From Alloscardovia macacae (lineage in GTDB: Bacteria; Actinomycetota; Actinomycetes; Actinomycetales; Bifidobacteriaceae), in the NCBI RefSeq assembly GCF_002259705.1, contig NZ_MWWT01000002.1, positions 1 through 64,000 on the forward strand: a stretch of DNA of 64,000 bases. Reading direction: 5' to 3'. Both the position numbers and the translations under genes were made by a program. The notes under the pieces are model-generated. The model saw only the letters and a program-made list of their open reading frames with translations, did not search any database and was not told the origin of the DNA. This document shows positions 18,157 through 25,675 of the stretch, piece by piece (position 1 is the stretch's first letter; every line of letters starts with the position of its first letter).

Positions 18157-19080
18157 CTACGCGTGCAGGTACTTTCTCAGAGAGATGGAGGACGCTAGTA
18201 CAGACAGTATGATAGCCCCGCCTATAATCCATGGAGAAATCCACAGAACGCTCGTCATATCGATGAAGGACATCCATGTGACGGTCTTCGCCAGCCAGTC
18301 CGTAACGAACACTTTAATGACGACCATAAGAGCGCCTATCGCTAAGAGCGAACCGATGAGCGAGGCGAGTACTCCCTCTACGATAAACGGCATGCGGATA
18401 GTCCAGTTCGAAGCACCCACATAACGCATAATCTCGGTCTCTTTACGACGGCTCGCAGCACTCATGCGGATAGTCGTTCCCGTGAGCAGTACAGCCACGA
18501 TGATCATAACTCCTGCCAGCACTCCTGCCACCAGAGTACCGCGGTTCAGCACAGCGAATACTGGTTCGAATATCTCACGCTGATCCTGGACCTGTTCCAC
18601 GCCCTTCGTGCCACTCAGAGTCTCAGAGACGAGCTGATACTTGCTCGCATCTGCGAGCTTCAAGCGAATGGATGCCTGCATATCCGCAGCAGTCAGCGTA
18701 CGGCCTTCGTAAATGCCGCCTGGATACTGCTTCACAAAGGTATTCTTAAAGAAGTCTTCTTTACTGACGTAGGTGATATCTGATACGACTCCCGTAAGGT
18801 CCGTCTGAATCTTCGTCTCGATGTCCGTTACTTCTCCATCCGTAGGAGAGACTCCCGAAGCGCAGTTCGCCGAGCTACTCGTTCCATCAGGGCAGAGCCA
18901 CACGACCACTTCTACCTGGTCATACCAGTCCCCTTTCGCTCTCTGCACTTGTGTCTGCATGAGAGCTGCAGAGCCGATGAAGACGAAGGAGATGAAGGTG
19001 ACGAGCATAACGGAGATGACCATGGCACCATTTCGTCTAAAATTCGTTAGGGCCTGGGAAAGAATAAAACGTGCGCGCAT
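18157..19080 (-). CDS. ftsX: Cell division protein FtsX
   Basis: A 307-residue membrane protein starting directly after the ftsE stop. It has the FtsX N-terminus (MRARFILSQALTNFRRNGAMVISVMLVTFISFVFIG), a large extracellular loop of about 120 residues including YVSKEDFFKNTFVKQYPG, and three C-terminal helices with ASRRKETEIMRYVGASNWTIRMPFIVEGVLASLIGS, the conserved FtsX block. The extracellular loop is where FtsX usually grips its hydrolase partner, here presumably the CHAP protein encoded 83 bp downstream. Length is normal. Confidence 0.95.
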   Translation of the reverse strand: MRARFILSQALTNFRRNGAMVISVMLVTFISFVFIGSAALMQTQVQRAKGDWYDQVEVVVWLCPDGTSSSANCASGVSPTDGEVTDIETKIQTDLTGVVSDITYVSKEDFFKNTFVKQYPGGIYEGRTLTAADMQASIRLKLADASKYQLVSETLSGTKGVEQVQDQREIFEPVFAVLNRGTLVAGVLAGVMIIVAVLLTGTTIRMSAASRRKETEIMRYVGASNWTIRMPFIVEGVLASLIGSLLAIGALMVVIKVFVTDWLAKTVTWMSFIDMTSVLWISPWIIGGAIILSVLASSISLRKYLHA

Positions 19081-20181
19081 TTACTCGCCTTCCTTCGTGT
19101 GAGCATCAGTAGTGTCTGTGTCAGTGGATTCAGCTGCCGGAGGAGTCGGCGGAATTGGAGGCTTCGGAGGCGCGGGAACAGCTACCTTCTGCGCAGCCTC
19201 TTCAGTTTCCTCAGCCTCCTCAGAAACCGCCGGAATAATGCCCGTACCCCAGGTCAGCGTCTCCTCAGCCGGCGCGAACGCCTCACCGTAGCGCCCCGTG
19301 CGACCCGCATGAACGCTACGAGCCAAACGCGCGACACCTTCATCTGGGTCGTCATCTGCCAGCAGCTCCTGTGCCGGCGCAGACTGCACAGCATCCATAG
19401 AGCTCGTCACGACCGTATTAATCTCGCGCACAGCACGCATCGTCTGCTCTAGGCGAGACTTCTGCTCCGTCTCCGTATCCGGGAAGTACAGAGCGGAATC
19501 ATACATGCCGTTCTCTTCATCGCGCACGATGCGGCCACCATGCAGTTCCACCACGCGCTTACGCATGGAATTCACTATCTCTTCATTATGCGTAGCCATC
19601 ACGATGGTCGTACCCGTGCGGTTAATAGCCTCCAGCACTTCCATAATGCCCACAGAAGTGGTCGGGTCGAGATTACCCGTCGGCTCATCGGCCAGAATAA
19701 TAGCCGGATGGTTCGCATATGCGCGGGCTATGGCCACACGCTGTGCTTCACCACCGGACAGCTCGTGAGGCATGCGGTTCTCTTTACCCGTGAGCCCCAC
19801 AGCTTCCAGAACCTGAGGAACGATGGACTTAATGGTAGAACGCTTCGTACCTATGACCTCCAGCGCGAAAGCGACATTCTCCCACACCGTCATATTCTCC
19901 AGAAGCTTATAGTCCTGGAAGACGAAGCCTATACCTCGGCGGTAGTGAGGCACATGACGGTGCGAGATGCGCTGCAAGTCATTCCCCGCTACACGGATCT
20001 GGCCCGCACTCGCTTCCTCTTCACGTAGTAAGAGACTCAGCAGTGTAGACTTTCCCGCACCACTCGCCCCCACGAGGAAGACGAAATCCCCACGGTTAAT
20101 ATGCAGATTCACCTCGTCGAGCGCAGGCTTCGACGCGTGGTCGTACACCTTACTCACATTCTCTAAATCGATCAGTGCCAT
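19081..20181 (-). CDS. ftsE: Cell division ATP-binding protein FtsE with long C-terminal extension
   Basis: Residues 1-230 are a complete FtsE ATPase: Walker A GASGAGKSTLL, GFVFQDYKLLENMTVWENVAFAL, signature [19 protein letters not shown], Walker B IILADEPTGNLDP and H-loop MATHNEEIV. The remaining 130 or so residues are unlike E. coli FtsE (about 222 residues): a helical stretch (EQKSRLEQTMRAVREINTVV), then a disordered tail ending in PAPPKPPIPPTPP and acidic residues. Bifidobacterial FtsE proteins often carry such tails; the function is unknown. A ribosome site GAAGGA precedes the ATG. Confidence 0.93.
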   Translation of the reverse strand: MALIDLENVSKVYDHASKPALDEVNLHINRGDFVFLVGASGAGKSTLLSLLLREEEASAGQIRVAGNDLQRISHRHVPHYRRGIGFVFQDYKLLENMTVWENVAFALEVIGTKRSTIKSIVPQVLEAVGLTGKENRMPHELSGGEAQRVAIARAYANHPAIILADEPTGNLDPTTSVGIMEVLEAINRTGTTIVMATHNEEIVNSMRKRVVELHGGRIVRDEENGMYDSALYFPDTETEQKSRLEQTMRAVREINTVVTSSMDAVQSAPAQELLADDDPDEGVARLARSVHAGRTGRYGEAFAPAEETLTWGTGIIPAVSEEAEETEEAAQKVAVPAPPKPPIPPTPPAAESTDTDTTDAHTKEGE

Positions 20182-20211
20182 CGTTCGTCCTTCGTATATC
20201 CTTCGTATGTC

Positions 20212-21378
20212 TTACGCTTCGGTCGTTTCCGCAGCCTCGGCAGCTTCCGCAGCTTCAGCAGCTTCAGCAGCCTCACGCCGCTGCTGGTGCCTCCAGCGAA
20301 TCCCCGCATCGATGAACGCGTCGAGGTCTCCATCGAAGACGCCCTGCGTATCTGAGGTCTCATAACCGGTGCGCAAGTCCTTCACCATCTGGTACGGGTG
20401 GAGCACATAGGAGCGCATCTGGTCGCCCCAGCTGGCCTTAATATCCCCCGCCAGTTCCTTACGTGTCTTCGCTTCTTCCTCATGCTTCATGACCAGCAGC
20501 TTCGACTGAAGAATACTCATAGCAGCAGCTCGGTTCTGAATCTGGCTGCGCTCATCCTGCATAGTGATGACGATGCCCGTAGGAATATGCGTGAGGCGCA
20601 CGGCCGAATACGTGGTATTCACACCCTGCCCACCAGGGCCAGAGGACATGTACGTGTCGATGCGAATGTCTGAGTCTGGAACATCGATGTGGTCGGTTGC
20701 TTCCACGAGTGGAATCACTTCCACCGCAGCAAAGCTCGTCTGTCTACGCCCCTGATTATCAAACGGCGAGATGCGCACGAGACGATGCGTGCCACCCTCC
20801 ACAGAGAGCTTTCCGTACGCATAGTCTCCAGTAATCTGCACCGTAGCAGACTTAATGCCTGCTTCTTCGGCGTACGAGGTATCCAGAACCTGAGCCTTAA
20901 ATCCAGCACGCTCTGCGTAACGCAGATACTGACGAAGGAGCATCTGCGCCCAGTCTGCAGCATCCACACCGCCTGCACCCGAGCGAATGGTCAGTACTGC
21001 TGCGCGCTCGTCATACTCGCCATCCATGAGAGTCTGCACTTCCATCGCATCGAGCTGAGAGCGGGTCTGCGCGAGCTCCGCGCGCGCTTCCTCCAGGCTG
21101 TCCTCGTCCCCTTCTTCGGAGCCGAGCTCATACAGAGTCTCTATATCATCCAGGCTGCTTCGTGTCTCTTCGAGCTTACGCAGCTGGGTCTGGCTGGCGG
21201 AGAGCTGTGAGGTCACTTTCTGAGCATGCTCGGTATCATCCCAGAGGCTCGGAGCGCTCGCCTGCTGCTCGAGATCTGCTATCCGCGCACGCAAAGCGTC
21301 GAGATCCACAGCCTTCGCTATGGTCTCCCACTTCGCTCTCGCTTCACTCATATCCTGTGAAAAGTCATAATCTGCCAC
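20212..21378 (-). CDS. prfB: Peptide chain release factor 2 (RF2)
   Basis: A 388-residue class I release factor with the catalytic GGQ loop ([20 protein letters not shown]) and the stop-codon recognition tripeptide SPF in [13 protein letters not shown]. The reading frame is continuous from the ATG, so the programmed +1 frameshift of E. coli prfB is absent, as usual in actinobacteria. The C-terminus carries an unusual Ala/Glu repeat, [19 protein letters not shown], added after the normal end near RWRHQQRRE. The ATG follows TAGTGT by about six bases, so the mRNA may be leaderless. The gene precedes ftsE. Confidence 0.94.
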   Translation of the reverse strand: MADYDFSQDMSEARAKWETIAKAVDLDALRARIADLEQQASAPSLWDDTEHAQKVTSQLSASQTQLRKLEETRSSLDDIETLYELGSEEGDEDSLEEARAELAQTRSQLDAMEVQTLMDGEYDERAAVLTIRSGAGGVDAADWAQMLLRQYLRYAERAGFKAQVLDTSYAEEAGIKSATVQITGDYAYGKLSVEGGTHRLVRISPFDNQGRRQTSFAAVEVIPLVEATDHIDVPDSDIRIDTYMSSGPGGQGVNTTYSAVRLTHIPTGIVITMQDERSQIQNRAAAMSILQSKLLVMKHEEEAKTRKELAGDIKASWGDQMRSYVLHPYQMVKDLRTGYETSDTQGVFDGDLDAFIDAGIRWRHQQRREAAEAAEAAEAAEAAETTEA

Positions 21379-21490
21379 ATCTCTCTACACTACGCTATGC
21401 CCTAAGCAAGTGTGGGCATTCAGCGGATGACTGAACAGCTTTCGCACATTTAGCGAGATGGAAGCAGACACAAGAAAGAGAAATATACAA

Positions 21491-21568
21491 AAGTTATATA
21501 AAGTTATATAATAAAGAAAAAGTTATATAAAGTTATATAATAAAGAAAAAGTTATATAAAGTTATATA
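21491..21568. repeat. 29-bp tandem repeat with six GTTATATA boxes upstream of the AAA ATPase gene
   Basis: GTTATATA starts at 21493, 21503, 21522, 21532, 21551 and 21561, i.e. pairs spaced 10 bp with a 29-bp period, 2.7 units in all. Two units contain TATAAT. The repeat ends about 30 bp before the gene's start and is far more AT-rich than its surroundings. It looks like a cooperative operator or iteron array placed over a promoter. Confidence 0.85.
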
Positions 21569-21600
21569 CGAAGGCCTCTCGATTCACAAAGGAGGATTCC

Positions 21601-22686
21601 ATGACTCCTGTCACCGCCCATAACCCGTTCACACTGAACTTCGGAAAGACTCCGCTCACGAGCATCGACCGCTCGAGTACGAAGCAGACTATCCTCGATG
21701 AGTTCCGTTCCCCACTCATGAATACCCAGGTCTACGTCATATCAGGAGTGCGAGGCTCAGGGAAAACAGTTCTTCTTACGGAGATAGATAAGGAACTGAG
21801 CACAGATCCCACATGGATAGTGGTAGAGCTGAACAGCACACGCGATCTCCTCACAGGTCTGGCGAGTAAGCTTTACCAGCTTCCCGCCATTCGTCCACTC
21901 CTCGTCGACGCACAGATAGACTTATCTCTACTCGGCATAGGCGTCAAGCTCTCCACCTCAGAGCCCGTCACCGACATCGAGACTGGCCTCGAGCGCATCT
22001 TCACAGTACTGGCGAAGCTAAAAAAGCGCGTACTTATCTGCATCGATGAAGTCTCGAACACGCAGTCTATGAAAGAATTTGCATCGGCATTTCAGATCTT
22101 CATGCGCGAGGACTACCCCGTCTATCTGCTCATGACCGGCCTATATGAGAATGTCTCTGACCTCCAAAACGACGAAAACCTCACATTCCTCTACAGAGCT
22201 CCGAAAGTCTTCCTCTCCCCACTGAATATCTCCGCCATCAAGTCCCGCTACATGCAGCTCCTCGGACTCGATGAAACGCGCGCCCGCATGTACGCGCAGT
22301 TGACGAAAGGATACCCGTATGCTTTCCAGCTTCTCGGCTACCTCGCCTGGACGAATCCTGAGGCACCGTACGACCAGCTCCTCGCACAGTTCGACCAGAG
22401 CATTCAGGAGTACGTCTATCAGAAAATTTGGGCGGATATGTCTCATAAGGATCACGAAGTCCTCCATGCTATAGCCACGCTCAGCGCGCAGAACGCATCG
22501 GAGAGCATCTCCATTAAAGACATCCGCACGCAGGCAGGCATTTCCTCGAATCTCATGAACGTCTACCGTAATCGCCTCGCCCAGAAAGGCATCGTGGATA
22601 CGTCCGTCTACGGCTATCTGTCCCTCACGCTACCGCGCTTCGACGTCTACATCCGCGACTACTTCGTCGACGCGAGCGAGATTTAG
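21601..22686 (+). CDS. Orphan AAA/STAND-type ATPase with C-terminal helical/winged-helix-like region
   Basis: A 361-residue protein resembling the archaeal-type ATPase/AAA_16 group. Walker A is GVRGSGKT (residues 49-56), Walker B RVLICIDEV (143-151), a sensor-like YLLMTGLYENV follows, then a lid-type region (ISAIKSRYMQLLGLDE; TKGYPYAFQLLGYLAW). The C-terminal 90 residues (KDHEVLHAIATLSAQ, IRTQAGISSNLMNVYRNRLAQKGIVD) look like a winged helix, as in ORC/Cdc6-like and many DNA-binding AAA proteins. A strong ribosome site AAAGGAGG precedes the ATG. Neither neighbour suggests a role. A DNA-binding regulator acting on the upstream repeat, or a mobile-element remnant, are both possible. Confidence 0.75.
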   Translation: MTPVTAHNPFTLNFGKTPLTSIDRSSTKQTILDEFRSPLMNTQVYVISGVRGSGKTVLLTEIDKELSTDPTWIVVELNSTRDLLTGLASKLYQLPAIRPLLVDAQIDLSLLGIGVKLSTSEPVTDIETGLERIFTVLAKLKKRVLICIDEVSNTQSMKEFASAFQIFMREDYPVYLLMTGLYENVSDLQNDENLTFLYRAPKVFLSPLNISAIKSRYMQLLGLDETRARMYAQLTKGYPYAFQLLGYLAWTNPEAPYDQLLAQFDQSIQEYVYQKIWADMSHKDHEVLHAIATLSAQNASESISIKDIRTQAGISSNLMNVYRNRLAQKGIVDTSVYGYLSLTLPRFDVYIRDYFVDASEI

Positions 22687-22732
22687 GCGCGTACCAGTAA
22701 AATTGACATAAAACGCTAGAAAAGGAGAAAAC

Positions 22733-23719
22733 ATGACACAGCGTACAGCATGGGGCTGGGGCCTCGCATCTGTGGACGCCGCGGGCCGCACGCTCGACGT
22801 CTGGTATCCGGCGCTGAGCGTGGGCGACGCCGCGGACGTGCCGTCTGAAGCCGCGCGCGCGAACCATGCGTTCGGCGCGGCTGCATACGACGAGCCGGAT
22901 GCGCGAGGCGTGCGCCGCGTGCCCGTCTTCACCGTCTCGGCGCTCGACGAAGACATTACGGATGCCGCGGACGCGTATCTGCGCCTGCACCTGCTGTCCA
23001 TGCGTCTGGCCGCGCCGAATACGCTCAATCTTTCCGGCATCTTCGCAGCTCTGAATAACGTCGTGTGGACGAACTACGGTCCGTTCGCAGTGGAGGACTT
23101 CGCTCAGCGCAAGCTGGACGTGATGGCCGCATCCCCTGCAGCTCCAGCCGTCACCGTACTATCCATCGACAAATTCCCACGCATGGTGGACTACGTCGTG
23201 CCGACCGGCGTGCGCATCGGTAACGCAGACCGCATTCGTCTCGGCGCGCACCTGGCAGAAGGCACCACCGTCATGCACGAAGGTTTCGTAAACTTTAACG
23301 CAGGCACGCTCGGCGTCTCCATGGTCGAGGGCCGCATCTCCCAGGGCGTGGTCGTGGGAGACGGTTCGGACATCGGCGGCGGCGCATCCATTATGGGTAC
23401 GCTCAGTGGAGGCGGAAAGCACCGCGTGTCCATCGGACAGCACTCCCTGCTCGGAGCGAATGCCGGCATAGGCATCTCACTGGGAGATAACTGCGTAGTG
23501 GAAGCAGGCCTGTATGTGACGGCTGGCACGAAGGTGTCGCTGTATGATAAGCAGCGAGCAGCTGCTGGCGAGGCTTTCGATGTGGTGAAGGGCGCTGACC
23601 TCAGCGGCCTGGATAATATCCTGTTCATCCGTAATTCTGTGACGGGAGCCATCGAGGCGCGTTCGCGTGAGGCAGGAAAGATCGGCATCGAGCTGAATGC
23701 GGACTTGCATAAGAACTAG
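22733..23719 (+). CDS. dapD: 2,3,4,5-tetrahydropyridine-2,6-dicarboxylate N-succinyltransferase (actinobacterial DapD)
   Basis: A 328-residue enzyme of the lysine/meso-diaminopimelate pathway. It has the actinobacterial N-terminal domain ([22 protein letters not shown]) and a left-handed beta-helix of hexapeptide repeats from about residue 170: [42 protein letters not shown] and [22 protein letters not shown]. Length is normal. It is separated by 46 bp from the AAA ATPase gene, whose end is followed by a CAATT-motif copy; GAAAAGGAG gives the ribosome site. A strong terminator follows. Confidence 0.93.
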   Translation: MTQRTAWGWGLASVDAAGRTLDVWYPALSVGDAADVPSEAARANHAFGAAAYDEPDARGVRRVPVFTVSALDEDITDAADAYLRLHLLSMRLAAPNTLNLSGIFAALNNVVWTNYGPFAVEDFAQRKLDVMAASPAAPAVTVLSIDKFPRMVDYVVPTGVRIGNADRIRLGAHLAEGTTVMHEGFVNFNAGTLGVSMVEGRISQGVVVGDGSDIGGGASIMGTLSGGGKHRVSIGQHSLLGANAGIGISLGDNCVVEAGLYVTAGTKVSLYDKQRAAAGEAFDVVKGADLSGLDNILFIRNSVTGAIEARSREAGKIGIELNADLHKN

Positions 23720-23757
23720 GAGCTAGGCGCTAGGAGAGCCTGAACTGCGAAGCGTCG

Positions 23758-23800
23758 CTGCCCGCTGGACTCGCTGTGCGCGGTCTAGCGGGCAGTTTTT
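23758..23800 (+). terminator. Rho-independent terminator of dapD
   Basis: CTGCCCGCT (23758-23766) pairs with AGCGGGCAG (23787-23795), followed by five T. It lies about 40 bp past the dapD stop; the intervening bases contain a small GCTAGG duplication. Confidence 0.9.
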
Positions 23801-23835
23801 ATATACGTAATACGTAATGCCTAGCTAGCAGTGCG

Positions 23836-23920
23836 TTCTGTGTAAGTCATCTCACGAAAGACACGATTTTCGGGGATCTACTACCTCTGAGGAGAAGAAA
23901 GTGAGATGACTTACACAGAA
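23836..23920. repeat. Inverted repeat with 20-bp perfect arms
   Basis: TTCTGTGTAAGTCATCTCAC (23836-23855) and its exact complement (23901-23920) enclose 45 bp. The outer ends resemble transposon terminal repeats, but no target duplication is evident. Downstream are two further small dyads: CCGTCAT/ATGACGG (about 23930-23970) and CCAGTA/TACTGG (about 23973-23990). It sits between convergent dapD and map. Confidence 0.85.
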
Positions 23921-24018
23921 TGGAGCTGCCGTCATGAGTAATCATTATTCTATCTCGGATATGACGGGGGCGGCCAGTAGGATACTGGTCACCCCTCGAA
24001 AGCAAAGCATGTCTGCGC

Positions 24019-24792
24019 CTAGTCGCGCGCCGTCAGAATAATCGGATCTCCATCCGTAATGGCTATGGTGTGCTCCGTATGCGCACCGCGCGACCCATCT
24101 GCAGAACGCAGAGTCCAGCCATCCTTCTCATCCTGGAAGATTTCATCCGTGGTAGACAGCCACCATGGCTCGATGGCTATGACCAGACCAGGACGCAGAC
24201 GGTATCCGTGGTGAGCACGACCATCATTCGGTACATGAGGATCCCCATGCATGATGTGGCCCACGCCATGACCACCAAACTCGAGGTTCACGTCATATCC
24301 GTAGCTCGCTGCCACTTCGCCGATGGCCGAGGAGATATCTCCGAGGCGGTTTCCTGCACGCGCCTGGTCGATGCCCGCAGCCAGTGCTTCTTCCGTGCTC
24401 TTAATGAGGCGCAAATCTTCTTCTGCGGCGTCTCCCACCACGAAGCTGATGGCCGAGTCTCCTACCCAGCCGTCCACGTTTATAGCGAGGTCGAGAGAGA
24501 GCAGGTCACCATTCTTCAGGTTATAGTCATATGGCACACCATGCAGAACAGCATCATTCACCGAAGTGCAGATGTAATGGGCGAATGGCCCTGTGCCGAA
24601 ATCTGGAGCGTAGTCCACATAGCAGGAGGACGCACCCTGGCGGTTTTCTATGGCATTCTTCACGAAGTTATCTATCTCGAGAAGATTCGTGCCCACTTTC
24701 GTCATTTTCTTCAAGTCCGAGAGGATCTGACCGACGAACTTTCCAGCTGGACGCATCTGCTGGATTTCTTGAGGAGTTTTGAGTTCTATCAT
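24019..24792 (-). CDS. map: Type I methionine aminopeptidase
   Basis: A 257-residue metalloprotease that removes the initiator methionine. I choose the ATG at 24792 (MIELKTPQEIQQMRPAGKFVG), the normal family start; an upstream open extension has no family similarity. Metal ligands are visible as the Asp in LSLDLAINVDGWVGDSAISF, the His in GGHGVGHIMHGDPHVPN and the Glu in GLVIAIEPWW, and the last Glu in GAHTEHTIAI. The ATG lies six bases after TATCCT and has only GAAAG before it, so a leaderless or weakly led mRNA is possible. mntP lies 95 bp upstream. Confidence 0.93.
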   Translation of the reverse strand: MIELKTPQEIQQMRPAGKFVGQILSDLKKMTKVGTNLLEIDNFVKNAIENRQGASSCYVDYAPDFGTGPFAHYICTSVNDAVLHGVPYDYNLKNGDLLSLDLAINVDGWVGDSAISFVVGDAAEEDLRLIKSTEEALAAGIDQARAGNRLGDISSAIGEVAASYGYDVNLEFGGHGVGHIMHGDPHVPNDGRAHHGYRLRPGLVIAIEPWWLSTTDEIFQDEKDGWTLRSADGSRGAHTEHTIAITDGDPIILTARD

Positions 24793-24887
24793 GCTTTCAG
24801 GATACGCGCATGGCAGAACAGCGTACCTGAGCAGAGAGTAAACAGAGAGCGACCAGAGAGCGCAGGCAGCGACCAGAGCAGCCGAAC

Positions 24888-25472
24888 TTAGAGGAGGCTC
24901 TTGATGCCGATGAACAGAAGCACCACCCCGCCTGCTATCTCGGCAGGCTTCTCCCACTTTTCACCAGCCGCACTTCCCATGCGCAGACCGAGAACGATGG
25001 CCAGTACCGTCGCGACCGCCACCACGGACACCGTCAGACCGAAGGGAAGGCTTCCTGAAAGTCCCAGGCTCGACCCCACTGCTATTGCATCGATGCTGCA
25101 GGCGAAGGAGAGCGCGGCCAGCGACTTCCACGTCAGCGGAGGCATGGAATTCAGCTGCTCATCTTCGCTCGACTTTTTCAGCGCGGAACGTACCATAGCG
25201 CCGCCCACGAGCGCGAGCAGCGTAAAGGAAATCCATGGACCCACACCTTCCACGAATGCAGAGAGCGTATCTCCGAGCAGGAATCCAGCAGAGAGCATGG
25301 CCACGTGCATTCCGGTAAACCATGCCGCCGACTTCGCATAATCAGCCACACGCAGCGCTCCATGCATGCGTGCTCCGATGGACATGCTCACGGACAGACC
25401 GTCGATAACGAGGCTCACTGCCAGCACCACTACTGCTGCTAGTACTGCCCAGAAACTCGTCATCTGCATCAT
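24888..25472 (-). CDS. mntP: Manganese efflux pump MntP
   Basis: A 194-residue, six-helix membrane protein of the MntP (YebN, DUF204) family. It shows the conserved acidic membrane motifs: LVIDGLSVSMSIGAR in helix 1 and LSFACSIDAIAVGSSLGLSG in helix 4, with aspartates expected to bind Mn(II). The ribosome site GGAAGTGACGC precedes overlapping ATGs. I looked for the yybP-ykoY manganese riboswitch upstream and saw none. The upstream region carries GTAGTCTAGCAC, one of the shared -10-like motifs. Confidence 0.88.
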   Translation of the reverse strand: MMQMTSFWAVLAAVVVLAVSLVIDGLSVSMSIGARMHGALRVADYAKSAAWFTGMHVAMLSAGFLLGDTLSAFVEGVGPWISFTLLALVGGAMVRSALKKSSEDEQLNSMPPLTWKSLAALSFACSIDAIAVGSSLGLSGSLPFGLTVSVVAVATVLAIVLGLRMGSAAGEKWEKPAEIAGGVVLLFIGIKSLL

Positions 25473-25675
25473 TTCGCGTCACTTCCCATCCGTCCTGTTC
25501 AAGCCTTGATAGTGCTAGACTACCGCCCGTTTTCGCTGGATGAGCGTTGTGACACCGTATAGTTACAGTTTCGAGGGGTCGAACTTTCCGCATTTTTTTG
25601 CTGTCAATTTTCCCTCTATGCGACTTTTGTCTCCATTCTCACGCGAAGTGCGCTACCCTAGAGGGTATGACATTT

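Noticed and set aside
20212-21378. Programmed frameshift in prfB
   Set aside because: The frame is continuous from the start codon through GGQ; there is no in-frame UGA with a CUU slippery site.
21491-21568. CRISPR array
   Set aside because: The units abut with no unique spacers and are AT-only; it is a tandem repeat. No other direct-repeat array was seen.
25473-25600. yybP-ykoY manganese riboswitch upstream of mntP
   Set aside because: None of the conserved loop sequences could be found in the mntP leader.
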